45,174 bases of DNA from Rhizobacter sp. Root1221 (GTDB taxonomy: Bacteria; Pseudomonadota; Gammaproteobacteria; Burkholderiales; Burkholderiaceae_C). The stretch covers positions 1 to 45,174 of the forward strand of contig NZ_LMDI01000003.1 in the NCBI RefSeq assembly GCF_001425785.1. Direction: 5' to 3'. Positions 40,231-45,174 of the stretch are shown piece by piece (positions within the stretch are counted from its first letter, which is position 1; the number at the start of each line of letters is the position of its first letter). The notes beneath the pieces were generated by a model, which made no database searches, was not told the DNA's origin, and worked only from the letters and a program-made list of their open reading frames with translations. The translations under genes and the position numbers were made by a program.

Positions 40231-40670
40231 GGCTTGAGGGTTCCGGTTGCGAGCCAATGCTTCACGTCGAAGCTAGGGCACGCCTTGTTGACATGGGAGA
40301 AGTCACGATGGCCCTGGATGACCGCCAACGGGTGGTCCTCCTCCAGCTTCGTGAGCAGTTGGTTCAGGCCGTCCATCTGGGCCGGCGTGAAGTTGGGTTC
40401 GGGCTTGAGCTTGGCGTCCACGCCACCAACCAGGCAGATGCCCAGAGAGCAGTGGTTCCAGTCCTCGACATGGGCGCCCGGCTGGTTGTCGGGGCGGCCC
40501 TTCTCGACCGTGCCATCACGGCGGATCACGTAGTGATAGCCGATGCAGCGGAAGCCACGGTCGCGGTGCATGCGGTCGAGTTCCTTGGCGCCGATGTCTC
40601 GGTTGCCAGGAGTTGCCGAGCAGTGGACCGCGATGAACTTCACCTCGGTCAGTGGTTTCGGTCCGGCCAT
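40227..40670 (-). CDS. N-acetylmuramoyl-L-alanine amidase (T7 gp3.5-like lysozyme)
   Basis: A 147-residue zinc amidase (T7 lysozyme has 151). Zinc ligands are visible: His in AVHCSATPGN (about 15), His in QGHRDFSHVN (about 122) and Cys in KACPSFDV (about 132), plus the catalytic Tyr (GYHYVIRRDG) and Lys. It would cleave peptidoglycan at lysis. In T7 the same protein binds the phage RNA polymerase and slows it; whether this one does is inference. Start at 40670 by TGATG junction. Confidence 0.93.
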   Translation of the reverse strand: MAGPKPLTEVKFIAVHCSATPGNRDIGAKELDRMHRDRGFRCIGYHYVIRRDGTVEKGRPDNQPGAHVEDWNHCSLGICLVGGVDAKLKPEPNFTPAQMDGLNQLLTKLEEDHPLAVIQGHRDFSHVNKACPSFDVKHWLATGTLKP

Positions 40671-41101
40671 CAGCTGGCCTCGTTCTTCTTCATGGGGGTC
40701 TCGGTGAGCCACGCAGGCGGGATGAACTTGTCGGCGTACTTGAAGCCGTTCTTCTCGCACCACATGGCGTAGGTCGTTGGGGAGGTCTTGCTGATGCGTG
40801 CTCGGCTGTTGCTGAACACGAACCGGATGTCGAGGTGCGGATGCTGCTTCTGGATCAGCAGGTGCTTCTGGCGGTCATCGGTGAGGAACCGACCTTTCGT
40901 CTCGATGACGATGCCGCTGGGGAGAACCCAGTCCGGCGTGTACTTGGCCCTCTTCTCAGGCTTCACGTACTCGATCTTGGACGCCTCGTAGGCAGCATCC
41001 ACACCGGCAGCGGCGAGCTGGCGAGCAACCTGCTCCTCCAGCCCGCTGCGATAGCCGTGTGCGATGCCGAGGGACTTAGAAGTCCTCGTGGTTCGGGCCA
41101 T
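40670..41101 (-). CDS. Endonuclease I, Holliday junction resolvase (T7 gp3-like)
   Basis: A 143-residue resolvase (T7 has 149). The PD-(D/E)XK active site is clear: YTPDWVLPSGIVIETKGRFL has Asp, Glu and Lys at T7-like spacing (about residues 55-70). N-terminal GYRSGLEEQVARQL is the first catalytic helix with Glu. It cuts branched DNA and host DNA. ATG at 41101 overlaps the SSB gene by 26 bp. Confidence 0.93.
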   Translation of the reverse strand: MARTTRTSKSLGIAHGYRSGLEEQVARQLAAAGVDAAYEASKIEYVKPEKRAKYTPDWVLPSGIVIETKGRFLTDDRQKHLLIQKQHPHLDIRFVFSNSRARISKTSPTTYAMWCEKNGFKYADKFIPPAWLTETPMKKNEAS

Positions 41102-41795
41102 CCGAACCCGTGTCGCTGCCACCCGAGCGGTCTTCGAAGCCACCCGAGGTGGCCTCGCTGTCGCCCTCGTAGCCGTCCTCGCGGGCACCGAAGCCGTAGC
41201 TGCCGGCACTGCGGTCACCACCGCCGCTGCTGCGCAGTTCGATGATCTGCACGGCCTTCAGGCGCAGCGAGAGGCCGACCCCGATGGGCATGCTGAACGG
41301 ACGCAGTTCGCCAGCCACGCACGCCGTTGTGCCGCCCCAGATTTCCGGCGGGTTCTTCAACAGGGCGCCCTTCGCGTCGAAGATGTCCGGCTTCATGGTG
41401 ACCACCTTGCCGTCCTTCGAGGACTTGAAGCTGGCGGGCATCTTGAAGTTGAACTCGAACTCGTCGGTCTCGTTGCCGTCATCGTCGTAGGCCGGCTTGA
41501 AGGGCTTGTCGGCTTCCTTCATCTCAGCCAGGGCCTTCTTCGCCTTGGCCTTCTCGGGCCCGGTCTTGGCGTCCGAGACCTTCTGCTCCAGCTCGGCCTG
41601 GGCGATGGGCCAGTACTTCTTCAGCTCGGCCTCGAACTGCTTGATGAGTTTGGCGCTGGCCTCGGCGTCCAGGCGAACCTTGCCCTGGTACTCGCCCTCA
41701 GCCTTGAACTTGGTGTCAGGGGCGTTGAGCTTCGGGTACACGAGGGTGCCCGGGTCGGTCATCACCTTGGCGAAGGTCTTCTTGTTCGTCGTCAC
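41076..41795 (-). CDS. Single-stranded DNA-binding protein (T7 gp2.5-like)
   Basis: A 239-residue protein (T7 gp2.5 has 232). N-terminus FAKVMTDPGTLVYPKLNAPD and the FKAEGEYQGKVRLD strand are typical. The C-terminus is acidic and ends in an aromatic residue (GSDTGSDGPNHEDF), as needed in T7 for contacts with polymerase and helicase. GTG start at 41795 overlaps the previous stop. Confidence 0.93.
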   Translation of the reverse strand: MTTNKKTFAKVMTDPGTLVYPKLNAPDTKFKAEGEYQGKVRLDAEASAKLIKQFEAELKKYWPIAQAELEQKVSDAKTGPEKAKAKKALAEMKEADKPFKPAYDDDGNETDEFEFNFKMPASFKSSKDGKVVTMKPDIFDAKGALLKNPPEIWGGTTACVAGELRPFSMPIGVGLSLRLKAVQIIELRSSGGGDRSAGSYGFGAREDGYEGDSEATSGGFEDRSGGSDTGSDGPNHEDF

Positions 41796-42055
41796 TTGCG
41801 GAATTCCTGTTCGATGTACTGGGAGAGAGCACGAAGCTCGATGGAGTAATGGTCCTCGGCGTGCCGGCGAACCCGGCGGGCCTTGTCGAGCATCTCGCTC
41901 GGGTCCAGTTGCAGGCTGCTGCAGACCTCGTGGAAGAGGACGGCGATGCCCATGACCTGCATTGCGGCCGGGCTGTCCTGCGCCCCGCTGAGGGCAGCGT
42001 AGGCAGTCTGGATCGTGGAATGGGCGGGGACCATGTTGAGTTGGTCGCGGTTCAT
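41792..42055 (-). CDS. Hypothetical early phage protein
   Basis: An 87-residue helical protein (MNRDQLNMVPAHSTIQTAYA; MLDKARRVRRHAEDHYSIEL). It is the first gene after the promoter-like element at 42098-42114 and overlaps the SSB start. ATG at 42055 lies 13 bp after AAGGA, a slightly long spacing. No recognised motif. Its position suggests an early or replication accessory role. Confidence 0.6.
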   Translation of the reverse strand: MNRDQLNMVPAHSTIQTAYAALSGAQDSPAAMQVMGIAVLFHEVCSSLQLDPSEMLDKARRVRRHAEDHYSIELRALSQYIEQEFRK

Positions 42056-42097
42056 CAGCGCATTGGTTCCTTTCTGGTTTGCGTCTGGTTGGTTTAG

Positions 42098-42114
42098 CGA
42101 GGGGTGGGGTTTAG
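42098..42114 (-). promoter_or_regulatory. Candidate phage RNA polymerase promoter, copy 3
   Basis: Exact minus-strand CTAAACCCCACCCCTCG followed by CTAAACC. It lies between the RNA polymerase gene and the SSB operon, 43 bp upstream of the 42055 start. Confidence 0.7.
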
Positions 42115-42136
42115 GCACCACCTCGCATCAGCAACC

Positions 42137-42152
42137 GTCCCGTTTACGGGAT
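42137..42152. promoter_or_regulatory. Operator-like inverted repeat behind the RNA polymerase gene
   Basis: GTCCCGTTTACGGGAT has arms TCCCGT and ACGGGA around TT. It looks like two ACGGGAC half-sites of the repeated operator motif in opposed orientation and is preceded by GCAACC. It lies between the polymerase stop (42155) and the next gene. Confidence 0.5.
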
Positions 42153-42154
42153 CA

Positions 42155-44581
42155 TTAGGCGAAGAAATACTCGGACTGCCTCACTTGAGCCAGCTCCAGG
42201 GTGCCCATCGGGGGCAGCTCGGGGAGTTCCTGTCGCAACTCCTCGGGCAGCTGCTCGGCCAGTTGGTCCCTGAACTGTTCGAGGACCGGGTCGCTGTATT
42301 GGGCGACGAACGCCTCCCGTAGGTTGTCCCGGAGCTGAGCCGCGAGGCCTGCGTGCACCCCGTAGCTGTCGTGGATCATGGCGAAGTCCTTCATACCGTC
42401 CTCGGCACAGAACAGCACCGTGCGCATCAGGTGAGCCGCGTCCAGGCTGTGGACGAAGTTCGGGCTGATGCCCAGGGACTGCTTGCGCGTGTTCAGCTTG
42501 TCGCCATCCTTGACGATGTGGAAGCGGAGGCGGCGCCCCAGCACGACGAAGTCCATCTCCTCGCCCACGTCCTGCCGGTAGTCCTGCACCGCCAGGAAGC
42601 CGGCCGGGGTCACCCAGCGCACCGGCAGATCGTTGGACGCAGCCACCTTGGCCGCCTCGCGGAGCCAGTCCATCGCCCGTCGAGCGGCCACCACCACGTT
42701 GCCGATGGCCTCGTAGTTGCACGCGGCGAGGTAGCTGGCGTCGATGGACCGGTGCTGCGCTTCGCTCTCCTTCAGCTCGCCGAACAGCTGGTCGCGCATG
42801 CCACGGCGGGTGACCCCGTAAGGGACCGTCATGGTGTTGCGCTTGGCGTGCTTGCGGGACATCTTCCCGACCCAGCGCTGGGCTACCTCATGGTTCTCCG
42901 ACTCGGGGTCTGCCGCGTCCCGGTCGATGATGACCTGGGCAGCCCGTGCTACCTCGCTGTAGATGTCGGCTGGCTTGTGGTTGGGCATCAGGCCGGTCGC
43001 AGCGCCACCAACCTCGTCGCGCAGCATCGCGCTGAAGTTCTGGAGCCCGTTGCAACTGCCATCGAAGGCGACCGCAATGTGGCTCTCGAACTCCCCTTCT
43101 GCTCCGCCTGCATCGACGTGCGACTGGAGCCGCGCCCACTCGTGGCAGAAGGCCAGGAAAACGAACGGGCTGTCGGCCTCCATCCAGAATGTTGCTGATC
43201 CGGGACGATTGGCCGAATCGAGGATGTCATCGGCATGCGCCTCCACCCAATCGATGCGTTCCTGGAAGCTGACCTTGTCCACGCCGAAGCTGTTGGCCCC
43301 GTGGATGGCGAGCCAGTAGGCACCCTCCTCTCCCAGTGGGTGCCCCTTCGTGAACCGCAGGAGGCCCTTGGCGAGGTCATCGCCCTGTGGCGTGAGTGAC
43401 GGGCCCACCGGGTACATCCGTCCGCGCCAGTCGAGGTTGTAGACGTAATGGAAGCGGTTGCCCTTCTCCATCATCAACTCGGCCATCCAGAGCTTGTCCA
43501 CTACCTGGCGGCGCTTGGATTCGGTCTTGGCGTTCAGCTCCCAGACCTTCGCAGCCTCCACCTTCCACGCGTGCAACACCTCACGGTTGGGCTCCTCACC
43601 CTCGGCCCAGGACCGGGACGGCAGTTCGACCTTCTCGCGGCTGGGCAGACCGGCGTCCGCACGGTTGTTTTCCCAGAGCATGCGGGCCACCGCGAAGGTG
43701 TCCGGGTTGATGGACCACTCGGTCGCCTGGAGCGCGTTCACGCTCGCGTAGACCCATGGCATGTCCCACTCCTTCAGTTCCGTCAGGTAGCCCTTGTTGC
43801 GAGTCTTCACGAGCGGCTGGCGCAGGCGGTGCGACAGGAAGCCGCCGTTGAACGGGTTCGTCCAGTCGCGGGGCGGGCACACCATCGGCATGCGGACCGG
43901 GTTGAGCAGCTCGCAGCGCGCGTGCGACTCCTCCAACCACATCCGGCAGGACTCGGTGGGGCGGACCACAGTCTGCGTCTTCCCCTTGCCGATGGCGACC
44001 GTTTCGACAGCCACGAGGCCCGTGCTCTCTGCGAACATCATCAGCAGCAGCGAGCCCACCCGGGTGCGAACACCATCGTCCCACTGCACCACCTTCACGT
44101 CGGCCAGCTCGCCACCCTTTCGGATGAACAGGGCCTTGTTCCGGTCAGCGGACATACCGGCCATGCGCTTGACCATCTTCGCGCCGAGCTTCGGGTTGGC
44201 CTTGAGGATGGCGTCGATGTTCAGGTGGCCCTCCAGGGACATTGCCAGGGACAGCGCAACGCGACCCATCGGGGGACGGTCCGCGAGCTGCCCAAGGGCG
44301 CCCTGTGCGGTCAGCCACGCGCACGCTGCCACGTCGAGCTGGTTGATGAAGTGGTACAGGCTCGCGCTGCGTGCAGCGAGGCCCTGACCCGTCTTCTCCA
44401 GCCACGCGGCCAGAGCTTCCTCCATTGGCTTGAGGGCAGCCTTCATGAGCTGCTGGCCGGCAGGCACAGCGGTGTCGCCGCCATCCTCCAACGCCTTGCG
44501 GTAGCGGGCGATGCCCATTTCAACGGACAGGTTCTCCAGCTCGTGCTGGGCTTCGATGCGAGCGGTCAAGGACAGGTTCAT
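42155..44581 (-). CDS. Single-subunit DNA-dependent RNA polymerase (T7 gp1-like)
   Basis: An 808-residue polymerase (T7 has 883), the first lytic gene and the driver of all later transcription. Catalytic residues are all present: Asp507 (VAFDGSCNGLQNF), Lys580 and Tyr588 (KRNTMTVPYGVTRRG), His737-Asp738 (FAMIHDSYG), and the C-terminal SEYFFA that mirrors T7's FAFA foot. Pro precedes Tyr588 where T7 has Ala, a possible specificity or speed difference. ATG at 44581 follows AAGAGAG; upstream in-frame sequence is not protein-like. Two promoter-like elements and two operator-like motifs lie upstream. Confidence 0.97.
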   Translation of the reverse strand: MNLSLTARIEAQHELENLSVEMGIARYRKALEDGGDTAVPAGQQLMKAALKPMEEALAAWLEKTGQGLAARSASLYHFINQLDVAACAWLTAQGALGQLADRPPMGRVALSLAMSLEGHLNIDAILKANPKLGAKMVKRMAGMSADRNKALFIRKGGELADVKVVQWDDGVRTRVGSLLLMMFAESTGLVAVETVAIGKGKTQTVVRPTESCRMWLEESHARCELLNPVRMPMVCPPRDWTNPFNGGFLSHRLRQPLVKTRNKGYLTELKEWDMPWVYASVNALQATEWSINPDTFAVARMLWENNRADAGLPSREKVELPSRSWAEGEEPNREVLHAWKVEAAKVWELNAKTESKRRQVVDKLWMAELMMEKGNRFHYVYNLDWRGRMYPVGPSLTPQGDDLAKGLLRFTKGHPLGEEGAYWLAIHGANSFGVDKVSFQERIDWVEAHADDILDSANRPGSATFWMEADSPFVFLAFCHEWARLQSHVDAGGAEGEFESHIAVAFDGSCNGLQNFSAMLRDEVGGAATGLMPNHKPADIYSEVARAAQVIIDRDAADPESENHEVAQRWVGKMSRKHAKRNTMTVPYGVTRRGMRDQLFGELKESEAQHRSIDASYLAACNYEAIGNVVVAARRAMDWLREAAKVAASNDLPVRWVTPAGFLAVQDYRQDVGEEMDFVVLGRRLRFHIVKDGDKLNTRKQSLGISPNFVHSLDAAHLMRTVLFCAEDGMKDFAMIHDSYGVHAGLAAQLRDNLREAFVAQYSDPVLEQFRDQLAEQLPEELRQELPELPPMGTLELAQVRQSEYFFA

Positions 44582-44625
44582 GTTGCTCTCTTGTGGTGTT
44601 GCTGGAAGGACCCCTTGAGGTGCTG

Positions 44626-44644
44626 CCTTAAGGGGAGAAGGAGG
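44626..44644. repeat. 19-bp block repeated at the end of the lytic region
   Basis: CCTTAAGGGGAGAAGGAGG, identical to 7930-7948; again adjacent to a 17-bp promoter-like element. Confidence 0.75.
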
Positions 44645-44655
44645 GGCCACCTCCC

Positions 44656-44672
44656 CGAGGGGTGGGGTTTAG
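44656..44672 (-). promoter_or_regulatory. Candidate phage RNA polymerase promoter, copy 2
   Basis: Exact minus-strand CTAAACCCCACCCCTCG followed by GGGAGG, which resembles the GGGAGA initiation sequence of T7 promoters. It lies 75 bp upstream of the RNA polymerase start, so the polymerase would amplify its own transcription. Confidence 0.7.
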
Positions 44673-44683
44673 GCCCCGCTTTG

Positions 44684-44699
44684 GTTGCCGATACGGGAC
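44684..44699 (+). promoter_or_regulatory. Operator-like 16-bp motif, copy E
   Basis: GTTGCCGATACGGGAC, used here as the consensus. It lies 11 bp upstream (in transcription sense) of promoter-like copy 2 and 103 bp upstream of the RNA polymerase start. Confidence 0.7.
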
Positions 44700-44797
44700 G
44701 ATTGGCGCGGACTACTGCCCACTCAGCGCACTGCGCCAGGGGGCCTGTTGGACTTGGTGCCACGGTGGTGCCACCAAGGGTGTCCAGGTCAAATCAT

Positions 44798-44814
44798 CGA
44801 GGGGTGGGGTTTAG
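44798..44814 (-). promoter_or_regulatory. Candidate phage RNA polymerase promoter, copy 1
   Basis: Exact minus-strand CTAAACCCCACCCCTCG, then ATGATT. It is the rightmost copy, 217 bp upstream of the RNA polymerase start, comparable to a T7 left-end promoter. Confidence 0.6.
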
Positions 44815-44838
44815 TCACACATCAATCCCATAAATCGG

Positions 44839-44867
44839 ATTGTTGCACATACGGGACGTTTAGTCAG
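44839..44867 (-). promoter_or_regulatory. Host-type promoter with operator in the spacer
   Basis: On the minus strand CTGACT (44862-44867) and AACAAT (44839-44844) are separated by exactly 17 bp; each matches four of six consensus positions. The operator-like motif GTTGCACATACGGGAC (plus strand 44842-44857) covers the spacer and most of the -10 hexamer, so a bound repressor would block it. It would start transcription into the RNA polymerase gene. Confidence 0.55.
44842..44857 (+). promoter_or_regulatory. Operator-like 16-bp motif, copy F
   Basis: GTTGCACATACGGGAC, two bases from consensus, placed inside the promoter at 44839-44867. Confidence 0.65.
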
Positions 44868-45027
44868 CACTGGTGCCAGGGAATTTCGCGTGGAAGTTGG
44901 CACCACTTCTGGCACCACATGGCACCGGAGGCACCAGCGGCATCGCCAATAGGGGCGTCACTTTGGGCGTGTTTAATGCAGCGCTTCACAGCGCGAACTG
45001 GCACCAAAGGTGGCACCAGAAACGAGA

Positions 45028-45061
45028 AAGCCGGTAGCAACTTAGTGGTCGCTACCGGCTT
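45028..45061 (-). terminator. Hairpin downstream of the tRNA 3' end (right copy)
   Basis: Same 11-bp stem as at 1985-2018, followed on the minus strand by a T-rich stretch. It would terminate transcripts coming from the tRNA-Lys gene at the window edge. Confidence 0.65.
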
Positions 45062-45076
45062 ATCGTCGAGATTTTA

Positions 45077-45107
45077 TGGTGGGCCCTGAGTGACTCGAAC
45101 ACTCGAC
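45077..45107 (-). tRNA. tRNA 3'-end fragment in attR (not a functional gene)
   Basis: T arm, acceptor strand AGGGCCC, A and CCA, identical to 2034-2064. Only 25 bp separate it from the CCA of the next tRNA, so there is no room for the rest of this tRNA; it is a fragment here too. Confidence 0.7.
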
Positions 45108-45132
45108 AACTTTGAAGCAGCACCCGTGAAGG

Positions 45133-45174
45133 TGGTGGGTTGTGCGGGGCTCGAACCCACGACCTACGGATTAA
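45133..45174 (-). tRNA. tRNA-Lys, 3' part, cut by the window edge
   Basis: The minus strand reads, from the edge, TTAATCCG (end of the anticodon loop and stem), variable loop, T arm GTGGG-TTCGAGC-CCCGC, acceptor ACAACCC, discriminator A and CCA. The anticodon ends in TT; with discriminator A and this acceptor, Lys is more likely than Asn (which normally has G before CCA). The 5' part lies beyond the window. Confidence 0.75.

Larger units (their letters stand above)
44755..45018. repeat. Cluster of TGGCACCA sites (putative integrase arm sites)
   Basis: TGGTGCCA/TGGCACCA units occur at 44755-44762, 44766-44773, 44871-44878, 44898-44905, 44910-44917, 44999-45006 and 45011-45018, with variants at 44920-44927 and 44930-44936. 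Neighbouring units are 10-12 bp apart, one helical turn. This is the expected form of arm-type sites for a tyrosine integrase beside attR. Confidence 0.65.
44920..45107. repeat. attR-side 188-bp direct repeat
   Basis: Matches 1877-2064 without gaps; the last 98 bp (45010-45107) are identical. It holds TGGCACCA sites, the hairpin at 45028-45061 and the tRNA 3' end at 45077-45107. Sequence beyond 45107 differs from that beyond 2064, so 45107 is the end of the duplication. No gene is seen between 44582 and 45132. Confidence 0.85.

Noticed and set aside
1-45174. CRISPR array, rRNA or riboswitch.
   Set aside because: No regularly spaced direct repeats with spacers, no rRNA-like sequence and no riboswitch core was seen on either strand.

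Overview
The window holds what looks like a complete temperate T7-like podovirus prophage (Autographiviridae type) of about 43 kb, from roughly 1877-2064 to 44920-45107. The host DNA is GC-rich. The codon use, the tRNA-Lys type and the integron-type flank point to a Burkholderiales (Comamonadaceae-like) betaproteobacterium; this host call is inference.

Left flank (1-1876): remnants of an integron-type cassette array read leftwards, with an attC-like site at 116-193 and a weaker one at 549-677. Each follows a small minus-strand cassette gene. A truncated IS110-family transposase follows (1459 to about 1740). The prophage is bounded by a 188-bp direct repeat (1877-2064 and 44920-45107) whose last 98 bp are identical. 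The repeat carries a tRNA 3' end (T arm, acceptor, CCA) and its terminator. The 3' part of a tRNA-Lys gene lies just outside the right copy.

Lysogeny and accessory end (2096-8422): small lipoprotein, tyrosine integrase and MarR-like regulator in one leftward operon, then an SH3-like protein, four tiny overlapping genes, a conserved phage protein, and plus-strand accessory (moron) genes. Lytic genes run right to left in T7 order: RNA polymerase (42155-44581); SSB, endonuclease I, amidase, primase-helicase, DNA polymerase, nucleotidyltransferase, exonuclease and a nucleotide pyrophosphohydrolase (32107-42055); portal, scaffold, capsid and tail tubes A/B (24170-31020); internal virion proteins (15974-24173); tail fibre and tip proteins (12081-15917); holin, small terminase, large terminase (8427-11327). 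Most of these genes overlap by ATGA, GTGA or TGATG junctions. Plus-strand accessory genes are inserted at three places: 6172-8422, 10409-10762 and 31385-32110.

Regulation can be partly read. A 17-bp element recurs six times at the module boundaries, oriented with the lytic genes, and is the best candidate for the promoter of the phage's own polymerase. A 16-bp motif (consensus GTTGCCGATACGGGAC) recurs at both ends of the prophage, and one copy fills the -35/-10 spacer of a host-type promoter upstream of the RNA polymerase gene. This suggests how a T7-like phage is held silent: a repressor, perhaps the MarR-like protein, would shut off transcription of the single polymerase that drives all later genes. 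Repeated TGGCACCA sites spaced 10-12 bp beside attR look like integrase arm sites. Spanins (nested Rz/Rz1) lie after the DNA polymerase gene, away from the holin, and a muramidase domain sits at the C-terminus of the gp15-like protein rather than on gp16.
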